Source: Nitrosomonas communis (GTDB taxonomy: Bacteria; Pseudomonadota; Gammaproteobacteria; Burkholderiales; Nitrosomonadaceae). From it: DNA of 64,000 nucleotides. The position numbers and the translations under genes were made by a program. Position 1 is the stretch's first letter; each line of letters starts with the position of its first letter. The DNA lies in the NCBI RefSeq assembly GCF_024102715.1, contig NZ_JAGFJM010000105.1:21348-85347 (forward strand), written 5' to 3'. Shown here one piece after another: positions 9,167 to 18,522 of this stretch. The notes beneath the pieces were generated by a model, which was not told the DNA's origin, did not search any database, and worked only from the letters and a program-made list of their open reading frames with translations.

Positions 9167-10252
9167 ATGTTACCTGAACCAGCCTATCAACACGGAACGC
9201 AGAGTAAAATCGGCGTACTGCTGATTAATCTGGGGACACCTGATGCCCCCACTGCCAAAGCGCTGCGGCCATACCTGAAACAGTTTCTCAGTAATCCGCG
9301 GATCATCGAAATTCCACGCTGGATCTGGTGGTTGATATTGAATGGCATCATCCTCAATACGCGCCCCAGAAAATCAGCTGAAAAATATGCGCAAATCTGG
9401 ATGCCAGAAGGCTCTCCATTAAAGGTCCATACCGAACATCAAACCAGACTATTGGCGCGCGCGCTGGAAGAACGCATCAAGCCCGCCCCTATTGTCGAGT
9501 TTGCCATGAATATCGGCCAACCCTCTATCGCGGATACACTGCACCGTATGAAAGAACGCGGCTGTGATCGCATCCTGGCATTGCCGCTTTTTCCGCAATA
9601 TGCGGCTAGCAGCACGGGTGCAGCCATGGATAATCTTTTTTCAGAACTGCAAAAAATGCGCAATATTCCGGCTATTCGCACGGTTAAGCATTTTCATGAT
9701 CATCCAGGCTATATTGCTGCATTGGCACAAAATGTCCGCGACTACTGGGCGGAGCATGACAAACCCAGTAAACTCATCATCAGCTTTCACGGCGTACCAA
9801 GGAAAACGCTGGATAAAGGCGATCCTTATCATTGTGAATGCCAGAAAACTGGCAGGCTGCTGGCAGAAGCGCTAGAGCTGGAAGCAGAGCAATATCAGAT
9901 ATGTTTTCAGTCACGATTCGGTAATGCAAAATGGCTGACACCCTATACCGCAGCGATCCTCAAGGAGTTGGGCAAACTCAAAACGCAGCGGGTGGATGTC
10001 GTTTGTCCTGGCTTTGTTTCAGATTGCCTTGAAACATTGGAAGAAATCGCCATCGAAGGAAAAAAGATCTTCATTGAAGCTGGCGGACAGGAATTCCATT
10101 TCATCCCATGCCTCAATGAGCATCACGATTGGATTAAAGCGCTGAGCGACATGACTTACACCCATCTGCAGGGCTGGCTGGGTACAGAGCTATCCGACGC
10201 AGAAGCTGAACAATCGCGCAAACTGGCGCTGGAAATGGGCGCGCCCGAGTAG
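9167..10252 (+). CDS. hemH: ferrochelatase
   Basis: The 361-residue product matches ferrochelatase, which inserts Fe(II) into protoporphyrin IX as the last step of haem synthesis. Visible markers are [11 protein letters not shown] at the N-terminus, the catalytic-His region [16 protein letters not shown] and the [15 protein letters not shown] block. It follows hrcA closely on the same strand and may be co-transcribed. hemE lies elsewhere in this window, near 53.5 kb. Confidence 0.97.
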   Translation: MLPEPAYQHGTQSKIGVLLINLGTPDAPTAKALRPYLKQFLSNPRIIEIPRWIWWLILNGIILNTRPRKSAEKYAQIWMPEGSPLKVHTEHQTRLLARALEERIKPAPIVEFAMNIGQPSIADTLHRMKERGCDRILALPLFPQYAASSTGAAMDNLFSELQKMRNIPAIRTVKHFHDHPGYIAALAQNVRDYWAEHDKPSKLIISFHGVPRKTLDKGDPYHCECQKTGRLLAEALELEAEQYQICFQSRFGNAKWLTPYTAAILKELGKLKTQRVDVVCPGFVSDCLETLEEIAIEGKKIFIEAGGQEFHFIPCLNEHHDWIKALSDMTYTHLQGWLGTELSDAEAEQSRKLALEMGAPE

Positions 10253-10330
10253 TCCTCGCTTATCTGCGGATGACTATCTGCTTTTATCACCTGTGCACTC
10301 CCAAGCATTTCGAATCATCCTGGCAGGTTG

Positions 10331-10417
10331 TTTCAGTGGAACATTCACAAAAACGGCCGTTCGGCCTGAGCCTGTCGAAAGCCAATCCAGCAGTTATTCA
10401 GCGGCTCGACAGGCTCA
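10331..10417. repeat. REP-like palindromic repeat, family A
   Basis: Contains TGAGCCTGTCGA (10367-10378) and its exact inverse TCGACAGGCTCA (10406-10417). The left part is similar over about 70 bases to 16619-16690, and a diverged relative lies at 26869-26940. It sits between convergent hemH and dapE, where the hairpin may help end transcription. Confidence 0.75.
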
Positions 10418-10479
10418 CCGCAAAGCGGGAAAGGGCTTTGCTGAAACAATCCACTAGAACCGCTTCCAGCATAATGCAC

Positions 10480-11634
<1,155 letters not shown>

Positions 11635-11663
11635 TTATTCAGATGCATGCTGCTGATTCCATT

Positions 11664-12443
11664 TCAAGAATGGGTCAACAGCTTGCCTAGCGCATTCTGG
11701 CCACGTTTGCCCAGAAAGAAATCCTTGATAAAAGGATGATCAATTTTGATGATATCAGCCAGTTTGCCCAAGGCAACGAGACGCTGGTCAGCCAAAACTG
11801 CGATACGCGTGGATATTGCAGCCAATGTATCCAGATCATGTGTCACCATCACAATCGTCAGGGTAAGCTCCTGGCGTAACGCTTGGATCAGCTCAACAAA
11901 ACTCTCGCTCAGCGCCGGGTCCAGGCCCGCAGTAGGTTCATCCAGAAACAACAGTTCCGGGTCCAGCGCAAGCGCGCGCGCTAATGCCACCCGCTTGATC
12001 ATTCCTCCGGACAGTTCCGCCGGCATTTTGTTGGCATGCTGCGCTGCCACCTCAACCATATCAAGTTTTAACATGACTAGATCGCGAATCATTTCTTCAT
12101 CCAGACAATGTAGTTCGCGCATTGGTAGCGCAATATTGTCAAATACAGTCAGCGCGCTAAACAGTGCGCCTTGCTGAAATAAAACTCCTGAGCGGTTCCG
12201 CAAGCTTTTTAATAAATCAAAATCACAGTCGTATCTGGAATAGCCAAAGATCTTCACACTGCCTTGTGCTGGCGTTTCCAGGCCGAGCATCTGGCGCAGC
12301 AGCGTTGTTTTGCCACTGCCAGATCCCCCGACCAGCGACAGGATCTCCCCTTTATATACATTCAAGCTAATGTTCTCATGGATAACAGTACTGCCGAAAT
12401 GCGTATGCAGTCCTTCTATCTCTATAATGCAATCGCTAGCCAT
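11664..12443 (-). CDS. MlaF-like ABC transporter ATP-binding protein
   Basis: A 259-residue ABC ATPase with Walker A GGSGSGKTT, Q-loop FQQGALF, signature ELSGGMIKRVALARA, Walker B LLFLDEPTAGLD and the switch His in VTHDL. The sequence type is that of MlaF/Ttg2A, which energises phospholipid movement between the two membranes. Its ATG overlaps the stop of the permease gene (TAATG), so the pair is translationally coupled. No mlaD, mlaC or separate mlaB follows; the next gene is dapE. Confidence 0.92.
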   Translation of the reverse strand: MASDCIIEIEGLHTHFGSTVIHENISLNVYKGEILSLVGGSGSGKTTLLRQMLGLETPAQGSVKIFGYSRYDCDFDLLKSLRNRSGVLFQQGALFSALTVFDNIALPMRELHCLDEEMIRDLVMLKLDMVEVAAQHANKMPAELSGGMIKRVALARALALDPELLFLDEPTAGLDPALSESFVELIQALRQELTLTIVMVTHDLDTLAAISTRIAVLADQRLVALGKLADIIKIDHPFIKDFFLGKRGQNALGKLLTHS

Positions 12444-13588
12444 TATCTTGGTATCTTAAGTCCTACATTGGAGAAAACCACTGCAAAAACCGCATCAATG
12501 AGAATGACTGCCGTAATGGAGGTCACCACAGAATTGGTTGTGCCTTCTCCAAGACTTTCAGTATTGGGTTTAATGCGCAAGCCAAAATGACACGCGATCA
12601 AGGCAATCATCATACCGCAGACCACACCCTTTCCCAGCCCTATCCATAAATTAGCAACCGGAACGGCGTCAGGCAAGCTGCTTAGCGCATATTGAAAATT
12701 CAATCCTATTTGTAAATCAGCCGCCAGGATTCCTCCCAGCAGCGCGATTGCGCTGGTCCACAGCACTACAAGCGGCATGGCAAGACCCAAACCGATGATC
12801 TTGGGTAACACCAGCCGCAAGCTATGCGGGATACCCATGACAGTCAGCGCATCCAGTTCCTCGGTAACACGCATCACCCCAAGCTGGGCCGTCATCGATG
12901 AACCAGAGCGTCCCGCCACCAGGATCGCGGCCAGCATCGGACCCAGTTCACGGATGATACTCATCCCTAAAATATTGACGATAAAAACATCAGCGCCAAA
13001 GGTATGAAGCTGTTCAGAAGTCAGATAGCTCAGGACGATGCCGATGAGAAAACCGACCAGTGCGGTAATTCCAAGCGCTTGCGCTCCTGTTCTGAATAAA
13101 TTCGCAGAAATCTCGCGCAAGGGAATCTGCCTGGGATGTTTCAGCAGATAAAAGACATTCAGCAATACCAGGCCAGAGAGCGTAATGATGCCAAGCAAAT
13201 GATCCCAAAATAAGAAGTAACGCCGTCCAAGCGTCAGGATGGGCCAAAGTATGTCGCGGCGCACCGGTTTAGGCGCCGGATGCGCCTTTTCCAGATGCAT
13301 AAACAATCTTTCCTGCTCGGGCCGTATCAATAAATGTGCCGGACGACGCCTTCCCCAGGCTCGCCAGATTAATACGGCACCTGCATGATCCATTTGCTGA
13401 ATACCAGTCAAATCCCAGTAAAGATCTGATTGAGCAGCAAAACGAGCAAGCTTGGCTGCCACTTTCCGTAACTGCCGGTCTAATGCAGACAGCGTATAAC
13501 TGCCTGTGAGCCTGATGCAAGGCCCATCTTGCCCGGTAATCACTTGATACCAGGGTGATGCATCATCATTCAGATTACTGGGTGACAT
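12443..13588 (-). CDS. MlaE-type permease with N-terminal STAS-like (MlaB-like) domain
   Basis: From the ATG at 13588 the product has about 381 residues. Residues 20-110 resemble a STAS/MlaB domain (LYWDLTGIQQMDHAGAVLIW). The rest is an MlaE permease with five or six membrane segments and the conserved IIRELGPMLAAILVAGRSG and ELDALTVMGI motifs. A frame opening at a TTG (13636) would add 16 residues without a ribosome site. The fusion would replace the separate MlaB subunit. Substrate is inferred to be a lipid. Confidence 0.88.
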   Translation of the reverse strand: MSPSNLNDDASPWYQVITGQDGPCIRLTGSYTLSALDRQLRKVAAKLARFAAQSDLYWDLTGIQQMDHAGAVLIWRAWGRRRPAHLLIRPEQERLFMHLEKAHPAPKPVRRDILWPILTLGRRYFLFWDHLLGIITLSGLVLLNVFYLLKHPRQIPLREISANLFRTGAQALGITALVGFLIGIVLSYLTSEQLHTFGADVFIVNILGMSIIRELGPMLAAILVAGRSGSSMTAQLGVMRVTEELDALTVMGIPHSLRLVLPKIIGLGLAMPLVVLWTSAIALLGGILAADLQIGLNFQYALSSLPDAVPVANLWIGLGKGVVCGMMIALIACHFGLRIKPNTESLGEGTTNSVVTSITAVILIDAVFAVVFSNVGLKIPR

Positions 13589-13721
13589 AATTATTTTTTT
13601 GCGATATTGGTGGCAGCGCCATAAAAATAAAGGCAAACTTACTTATTATAGACCACCATGAACAGATGAACCGCTGCAAAAAAGAGTTATGGTGATTCGC
13701 ACCGATGCGGCAAAGAAGTAA

Positions 13722-13822
13722 TTCCATTTCCAAATCAAAAATGACGCGAAGGCGAGCCGCAGACAGTATAAATAATACGGCAAGGTGAAGCCGACAATGT
13801 CAGTTTTGATTTAGAAATAGAA
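13722..13822. mobile_element. 101-bp MITE, copy 2, abutting ychJ
   Basis: Same element as copy 1, with one change in the right terminal repeat (GAAATAGAA for GAAATGGAA). It is flanked by TAA on both sides. The right-hand TAA at 13823-13825 shares its last base with the first ATG of the ychJ frame, so the native leader of that gene has been displaced by the element. Confidence 0.9.
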
Positions 13823-13824
13823 TA

Positions 13825-14226
13825 ATGACTGTAATGATTACAAAAACGACACACTGTCCTTGTGGCAGCAATAAGAAATATTCGGGCTGTTGTGGTCGCT
13901 ATCTGGAGGCAGGCGAAATTGCCCCCACAGCAGAAGCATTGATGCGTTCACGCTATACTGCCTATACTCTTGGCCAGGAAGATTATCTTTTGGCGACTTG
14001 GCACCACAGCACGCGTCCGCCCTCTCTGGAATTGGCAAGTGCACCACACCGTAAATGGCTGGGCCTTGAAGTAAAACGCCATGAACAACTGGCATCTGAT
14101 CAAGCGTTAGTCGAATTCATCGCACGCTGCAAAGTAAATGGGCGCGCTCACCGCCTGCATGAAATCAGCCGGTTTGTATATCAGACAGAACAGTGGTTCT
14201 ACCTGGATGGCGATATCCGCTCATGA
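13825..14226 (+). CDS. YchJ family protein with SEC-C motif
   Basis: A 133-residue protein with an N-terminal SEC-C zinc motif (CPCGSNKKYSGCC) and the YchJ core (EALMRSRYTAYTLGQEDYLLATWH). The family role is not established. The frame opens at ATG 13825, directly beside a MITE, with a second ATG at 13834 that leaves MITKTTHCPCG and may be the real start. Neither has a good ribosome site; the upstream sequence comes from the element. Confidence 0.88.
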   Translation: MTVMITKTTHCPCGSNKKYSGCCGRYLEAGEIAPTAEALMRSRYTAYTLGQEDYLLATWHHSTRPPSLELASAPHRKWLGLEVKRHEQLASDQALVEFIARCKVNGRAHRLHEISRFVYQTEQWFYLDGDIRS

Positions 14227-14275
14227 ACTTCTCTCTGTGTTGGCAATAAAAAACTGAAACACAGGCTACGATAGC

Positions 14276-14683
14276 TTATTTATGGACAGCAAACTGTCCA
14301 TCCACATCAGCATCATGGCGTTCCATTGCGTCTTTTGCCATTTTCTGGTGGATGGCCGCTTCTTTTAAATTCTCTTTTATAGATTTTTCATAATGACGAA
14401 TATTGGCTACAGTATGGAATTGGAGCTCCTGTCCTTTTCTTCCATAGTAATAGCTGTGATTGTCGTATTTCTGAAGCAATTTCTTCTCTTCCAGCAATTT
14501 TTCCTGCATCGCTTTAGCTATATTTTCGTAATACCTGGCTAACGCATCATGATCGCTTTGCTCGATGCCATTTTGATCGGCATGATAAAACCCGTCAGCT
14601 TGAACGGATTCCGCCGAGCTTATTTGTGCATATGCAGACGAGATACCAATTGTCATCATAACCAGCAAAGAAATCTTTTTCAC
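14276..14683 (-). CDS. small exported protein, paralogue of the 61798 gene
   Basis: I place the start at GTG 14683 because GGTGGAGGTG lies 4-7 bases upstream, giving 135 residues. A signal peptide ends AYAQ. The mature part is helical and highly charged, with DHDALARYYENIAKAMQEK, then a YYYGRKG motif and an EKSIKENLKEAAIHQKMAK helix. The same blocks occur in the lipoprotein at 61798, so the two form a family within this genome. Function is not recognised. It is convergent with ychJ. Confidence 0.72.
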   Translation of the reverse strand: MKKISLLVMMTIGISSAYAQISSAESVQADGFYHADQNGIEQSDHDALARYYENIAKAMQEKLLEEKKLLQKYDNHSYYYGRKGQELQFHTVANIRHYEKSIKENLKEAAIHQKMAKDAMERHDADVDGQFAVHK

Positions 14684-15191
14684 AATAACACCTCCACCAA
14701 ACAATTTTAAATTTGCTCCTTTTCTTCGTTAAAACGCTCCTGCAAATTTTTTTCTGACCATCATCCTGCAACAAGACGTTCCTTTCAGGAAACATTCCCA
14801 CGTGGCCTGCTCATGCGGCATATTAACGGCCTGAAATTAACCACAATTGAAATTGCCTACAATAAGACTATTATTTTTAAGACATTACCTCTTATTCCAT
14901 GATGTGCTCAGAGACTTTATTTTTCTGATGAGATCTATGGTATCGGTTAAATGTCAAAAAATAAGTACCCAGAAAGGAATTACATTGTTGATGTTATGAA
15001 CACAATCAGAAAAATTCCAGACCAGCAACTAATGGCACAGCCTAACTTGCACTTCTACAAATGTGTAGCCTCCCTTATTGCTGTTATCCCGGCATTCCCG
15101 CCGGAAAATGCTATGCTTCCTTCCAGGAAAATATTGATGCCAAATTCTGAAAATGGATTTTTCAGAAATGGCTAACTGACAGGAATCTACT
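14684..15191. other. 508-bp gap without a supported gene
   Basis: A 74-codon frame at 14951-15175 lacks a ribosome site and protein-like composition. The gap holds the upstream region of the minus-strand gene at 14683. Nothing else is evident. Confidence 0.5.
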
Positions 15192-15434
15192 ATGTGGGAA
15201 CTTAAGCTTGCTGTATGCATTCTCTACGATTTACTCGATCTAACATTAGGGCGAACGCTTTTTGTCATTCCTTTTGGTGGAGAACTGGTAGGCTGTGCGC
15301 TTTGCGCTGCCATGTTTGGCACAAGCGGGCTACTCTATGGACTAGAAGCGCTTGATGTCACAGAGCAGATCGATGGATTCATTCCAACTGCCACAATCAT
15401 TGCTCTTATGAACAAACCAAAATCCGGCAGTTAA
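15192..15434 (+). CDS. small membrane protein of unknown function
   Basis: An 80-residue product preceded by CAGGAATC, a plausible ribosome site 8 bases from ATG. It has two hydrophobic stretches (about residues 5-27 and 30-48, GGELVGCALCAAMFGTSGLLYG) separated by a short polar turn, then a polar end. Composition is protein-like, but no family is recognised and it stands alone. Confidence 0.55.
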   Translation: MWELKLAVCILYDLLDLTLGRTLFVIPFGGELVGCALCAAMFGTSGLLYGLEALDVTEQIDGFIPTATIIALMNKPKSGS

Positions 15435-15578
15435 TCCATGGCATTCTGGTAATCGGACACATGCCCGGAATAAAGTTGTTGCCCTCTCTCTTCTTCCCGC
15501 CACATGCTTCACCATAAAATCACCATTGCAGGCCGCCTGGCACACGACTACCGAGTATCAACGCATTAACCAGGCTGT

Positions 15579-16289
15579 TTAAGAAACGCGCTTTCCGCTA
15601 GTGGAATCATCAGCAGAGTCATTTGCCAGCGCTTGATCGATCATGGCCGCAAGCGCCTTGCAATCGATCAGCTCGATATTCTGTCCCCTGGCAAACGATT
15701 GCGCTTCGGCTGTAAATACGCCGGAAGTGACAATGAATCCACCCGCAGCACCTTTTGCCGCCATCACGCCAAGCAGCTCGCGCACAACATTGACTGACAC
15801 CTTGTAAGTTCGCCACTGTTTGCATTGGACGAGAAAAATTTTACCTTCTTTTTTGAGGATAAGATCAATACCGCCATCAGCCCCACCCCCGCCAGTTTCA
15901 GTTACAGAAAATCCACGCATGCGAAAAGCTTCTCCCACCAGCAACTCAAAATCCCTCCAGGTGAGGTTGCGCAGCGCATCATCAGTTTTTCCGCTGCCAA
16001 CAGTGTCAATAAGATTTCTACGCTTGCGCCGCTTGAGAAATGAGGCTGCTGCACCCGTTAAAAAGAGCAGCGGCAAAATGTATTGCCCGTAATAAGCAAA
16101 AGCCCGGGCCATCTGTTCACCCACCATGTAACCCCTGTGGCCAGAAGCAGCATTGATTGGCATTCCAAGTGAAGCATACTGATGCAGCACGCCATAGGCG
16201 ATAATTGCAAGAACTACCCCCATCCACCAGGGTAACGCCGCCGTGATTTCAAGCAAATCTTCCACAATACTGCTTTTTCTTCTTGCCAT
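15579..16289 (-). CDS. membrane-anchored Mrr-like nuclease-domain protein
   Basis: I choose the ATG at 16289, 7 bases after GGAG. The 236-residue product has two membrane segments (roughly residues 20-38 and 68-86), a basic linker (FLKRRKRRN) and a C-terminal Mrr_cat domain. The domain shows WRDFELLVGEAFRMRG, then GADGGIDLIL and FLVQCKQW, the D-QxK variant of the PD-(D/E)xK site common in Mrr proteins. Such domains cleave modified or foreign DNA, but membrane-bound members are poorly studied. It borders the TA-rich region. Confidence 0.82.
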   Translation of the reverse strand: MARRKSSIVEDLLEITAALPWWMGVVLAIIAYGVLHQYASLGMPINAASGHRGYMVGEQMARAFAYYGQYILPLLFLTGAAASFLKRRKRRNLIDTVGSGKTDDALRNLTWRDFELLVGEAFRMRGFSVTETGGGGADGGIDLILKKEGKIFLVQCKQWRTYKVSVNVVRELLGVMAAKGAAGGFIVTSGVFTAEAQSFARGQNIELIDCKALAAMIDQALANDSADDSTSGKRVS

Positions 16290-16401
16290 CATTTTCTCCA
16301 TCAGTTTGAAACCAGCTCATGCAACAAGGATTCTGATTATAAAAAAAGCATTTTTTGCGCTACAAGTCACGGAAAATTAACATTCTGTAATAAATGCTGA
16401 A

Positions 16402-16502
16402 TTCCATTTCCAAATCAAAAATGACGCGAAGGCGAGCCGCAGACAGTATAAATAATACGGCAAGGTGAAGCCGACAATGTCAGTTTTGATTTAGAAATGG
16501 AA
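16402..16502. mobile_element. 101-bp MITE, copy 3
   Basis: Appears identical to copy 1 base for base. Flanks are GAA on the left and TAA on the right, so one base of the target duplication has changed or the insertion differed. It lies in the 519-base gene-free stretch 16290-16808 between the Mrr-like gene and brnT. Confidence 0.88.
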
Positions 16503-16618
16503 TAACTCCCCAGGATTTTGTAAATTCATGCACACTATCGATAACGGCATTAACCGCTCCGCACTTAATCCTGATTTCGGGATGGGTTATACCAAGCCTT
16601 GATTATTTCCAGTGATCT

Positions 16619-16690
16619 GTTTCAGTAAAATATTTATAAATACAGCCGTTCGGCCTGAGCCTGCGGAAGGCCAATGCCAGTAGTTAATGT
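16619..16690. repeat. REP-like repeat, family A, half unit
   Basis: CCGTTCGGCCTGAGCCTG and the flanking 50 bases match 10331-10400, but the inverse arm present there is missing, so this copy cannot form the same hairpin. Confidence 0.6.
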
Positions 16691-16700
16691 CCAATATATC

Positions 16701-16763
16701 GGGACACGAGGCGCAACAATTGCAAACGATACGCCTCACTACGTTCAACACCCTGCGATACTG
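16701..16763. repeat. dispersed repeat, family C
   Basis: The run from CGAGGCGCAACAATTGC to CCCTGCGATACTG recurs in similar form at 18302-18361 and 19273-19350, and in part at 17512-17530. It is found only inside the TA-rich stretch of this window. Confidence 0.6.
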
Positions 16764-16774
16764 TAGCTTTTGCT

Positions 16775-16805
16775 ATACTTGTATTAACTCTGTCAATACA
16801 AGTAT
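16775..16805. promoter_or_regulatory. perfect 11-bp inverted repeat before brnT, likely BrnA operator
   Basis: ATACTTGTATT and AATACAAGTAT are exact inverses separated by 9 bases and end 3 bases before the brnT ATG. BrnA-type antitoxins repress their own operon, so an operator at this place fits. The second brnTA locus has its own inverted repeat at 19837-19857. Confidence 0.7.
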
Positions 16806-16808
16806 AAA

Positions 16809-17111
16809 ATGCCTGTTGTGAATACTTATTACGAATTTAACGGCGAGCTGTCTGTATGGAATACGGGCAAAGCAGATAAAAATCTACGCAAGCATGGCGT
16901 TCGCTTTGAGGAGGCAGCGACAGTCTTTTTTGATCCAATGTTTGTGCTGATGGATGCTTCCCGCTCCGATGAAACACGTCATGCCGCTATCGGCTTTGAT
17001 CTGGCCGGACGTCTGCTCTACGTAGTTCATATTGAGGTTAATGAGTCTTTTATTCGCATCATTTCTGCCCGCCGCGCCGAACCTAAAGAGGAATCTATTT
17101 ATGACTTCTGA
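16809..17111 (+). CDS. brnT: BrnT family ribonuclease toxin
   Basis: A 100-residue BrnT: NLRKHGVRFEEAATVFFDP, AAIGFDLAGRLLYVVH, then IRIISARRAEPKE, the family's core blocks. BrnT is a RelE-like ribonuclease neutralised by BrnA. It overlaps brnA by 11 bases, the usual toxin-first order. An inverted repeat sits just before the ATG. The frame is intact. Confidence 0.9.
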   Translation: MPVVNTYYEFNGELSVWNTGKADKNLRKHGVRFEEAATVFFDPMFVLMDASRSDETRHAAIGFDLAGRLLYVVHIEVNESFIRIISARRAEPKEESIYDF

Positions 17112-17397
17112 GCGCTTAAAAAAACGCCTGCAAAAAGACCGCCCCATGACATCCATCACGATACGTATTCCGGTTGATGTTGTGGAATCCATGAAGAAGA
17201 TTGCTCCGCTCAAGGGCTTCTCTGGATACCAAACATTGCTGAAGTCATACATTAGCGAAGGGTTGCGCAAAGATGAGGAACGCTATTCCAGTGTGTCAAC
17301 AGCACGATTGATCGAAGCGTTAAAAAAACATGGGGTATCCGAAGCCATCATCGAAGAAGCGACACGTGATCTAATTCCATTTCCAAATCAAAAATGA
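17101..17397 (+). CDS. brnA: BrnA-type antitoxin, C-terminus supplied by a MITE
   Basis: From ATG 17101 the product has 98 residues: a ribbon-helix-helix DNA-binding part (SITIRIPVDVVESMKK, then GFSGYQTLLKSYI) and a helical end. MITE copy 4 starts at 17375, so the last residues IPFPNQK and the TGA come from the element. Removing the MITE and one target copy gives LTSA and a stop after RDL, so only the extreme tail changed and the protein is probably functional. A longer frame from 17032 lies inside brnT and is not used. Confidence 0.85.
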   Translation: MTSERLKKRLQKDRPMTSITIRIPVDVVESMKKIAPLKGFSGYQTLLKSYISEGLRKDEERYSSVSTARLIEALKKHGVSEAIIEEATRDLIPFPNQK

Positions 17398-17475
17398 CGC
17401 GAAGGTGAGCCGCAGACAGTATAAATAATACGGCAAGGTGAAGCCTGCAATGTCAGTTTTGATTTAGAAATGGAA
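17375..17475. mobile_element. 101-bp MITE, copy 4, inserted in the 3' end of brnA
   Basis: Same element with three or so base changes (GGTGAGCC, CCTGCAATG). TAA flanks both ends. It ends the brnA frame within its own left terminal region. Confidence 0.9.
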
Positions 17476-17581
17476 TAACATCGGCATAGCCGGATTCAGC
17501 ACTGCAGGAGTGCCGAAGCGCGAGGCGCATCTCTTACGAGACTACTTCTGCCACCGTTCCGTCAGACTTGCTCATTCCTGT

Positions 17582-17690
17582 TTAAACAGGAACAAAGCTG
17601 ACTTCCTGCTTCACCGAGGCCGGTTTCACCAGGTCTTGCGATCCGAGCCAGAGCCTTCCTCTCCACATGACGTGGTGGCCAGGGTGGATG
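17582..17690 (-). pseudogene. possible transposon relic with 18-bp palindrome at its stop
   Basis: On the minus strand a short open stretch (WRGRLWLGSQDLVKPASVKQ) runs to a stop that lies inside the perfect palindrome TTCCTGTTTAAACAGGAA (17575-17592). This resembles the C-terminus and right-end hairpin of an IS200/IS605-type TnpB gene, but only a few dozen codons remain and the match is by impression. It could also be unrelated repeat DNA. Confidence 0.3.
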
Positions 17691-17709
17691 ACGCGCTGCT
17701 TATCTACCC
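17682..17709. repeat. palindromic repeat, family B
   Basis: GGGTGGATGACGCGCTGCTTATCTACCC, read as two near-inverse arms around GACGCGCTGC. It overlaps the end of the DUF2442 gene, supplying its last codons. Relatives lie at 19168, 19938, 20086, 20351 and 33361. Confidence 0.65.
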
Positions 17710-17958
17710 GTGCTGCCATATTGGAATAGAGCGATCGTAAAGTGTCTCCGGTGCAATGTCGATATTGCCCGGCCATATAACCGTACCCTGTTCGACGCGA
17801 GCGCAGTTGAACAAAGGTGAATCTTTGAGCCGGTTAAAGGGTTTTTTATCCATGTAAGAAGACATATCAAAAATACGGCATTCTCCGTTCTCAAATTGAA
17901 GCTCCAGTTTATACCCCGCATGAACCTTTACGCACACCACATCAAGCAAATTATCCAT
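17704..17958 (-). CDS. DUF2442 domain protein
   Basis: An 84-residue protein with the DUF2442 pattern: VKVHAGYKLELQFENGE, FDMSSYMDKKPFNRLKD and VIWPGNIDIAPETLYDRS. These proteins usually pair with DUF4160, which they follow here; the DUF4160 partner has decayed (17970-18119). A toxin-antitoxin role has been suggested for such pairs but I cannot show it. The last few codons lie in a family B repeat. Confidence 0.85.
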   Translation of the reverse strand: MDNLLDVVCVKVHAGYKLELQFENGECRIFDMSSYMDKKPFNRLKDSPLFNCARVEQGTVIWPGNIDIAPETLYDRSIPIWQHG

Positions 17959-17969
17959 ATCGTTTACCT

Positions 17970-18119
17970 TTATTGCAGCGGAGCAATTCGAAAAGGCTCC
18001 TCACCATTAGCGACAAGATCCCAGTTAGCGAAAAGTTAAAAATATGGTAAGTGGTGACCATCATTATCCTCATAAAACAGCATGACTAAAATGTCATAGA
18101 ACATGCTGATGGTAGGCAC
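17970..18119 (-). pseudogene. DUF4160 gene with internal deletion and stop
   Basis: A GTG at 18119 with GGAGG upstream opens VPTISMFYDILVMLFYEDND, the DUF4160 N-terminus. After 27 residues an in-frame TAA appears, then the same frame gives NWDLVANGEEPFRIAPLQ and a stop, the DUF4160 C-terminus. The total is 50 codons against about 80 in the family, so some 30 central codons have been lost. It ends 11 bases before the DUF2442 start. Confidence 0.78.
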
Positions 18120-18366
18120 CGCACTCCTCCTGATGGCTGGAAAGAAACCATTACTCTAGTACAAAATATAGGAACCATGCCCATTCCCTTGTTATGTATG
18201 TATCATAAATTGTCCAGCAATAGTTATTAATAACTATCTGTTTATCAGGTCATTTTATTAGAGTTCTGCTACTAAAATCTTTCTCTGCTTATGATGGGAG
18301 AAGGCGCATCAATCGCAAACGATGCGCTTCACTGCAGTTCAACCCAGCCTGCGATACTGGGCAGAT

Positions 18367-18423
18367 CTACTTGCCAGAGGCTACTTGCTCAAGTCGCTCA
18401 GCTAGCCAAATCTTGATGATGGG
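18367..18423 (-). pseudogene. 3' fragment of a brnA-like antitoxin gene
   Basis: Read on the minus strand it gives IIKIWLAERLEQVASGK and a stop, identical in protein to the end of the intact antitoxin at 19352 but with several silent changes. Nothing upstream continues the gene. The adjoining 60 bases also match the downstream flank of the intact copy, so a segment was duplicated and then truncated. Confidence 0.8.
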
Positions 18424-18496
18424 CTACCCCCTGCAAGCAAGATGATAATTTCAATACCCCGCTGCGCAAAATACATATATATTGGATAAAATTATG

Positions 18497-18508
18497 TCCA
18501 TTGATGGA
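18497..18508. promoter_or_regulatory. short palindrome before vapB
   Basis: TCCATTGATGGA, with perfect 5-base arms, lies 14 bases before the vapB ATG, where VapB antitoxins commonly bind. Short enough to be chance. Confidence 0.35.
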
Positions 18509-18522
18509 AAGAAATTATTCCC

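Larger units (their letters stand above)
18120..18522. other. 403-bp gene-free stretch with palindrome and repeat remnants
   Basis: Holds a perfect 18-bp palindrome ATAGTTATTAATAACTAT at 18220-18237, a family C repeat (18302-18361) and a brnA-like 3' fragment (18367-18423). It ends in the vapB promoter region. Confidence 0.6.

Noticed and set aside
14951-15175. 74-codon plus-strand frame
   Set aside because: No ribosome site, mixed composition and no family resemblance.
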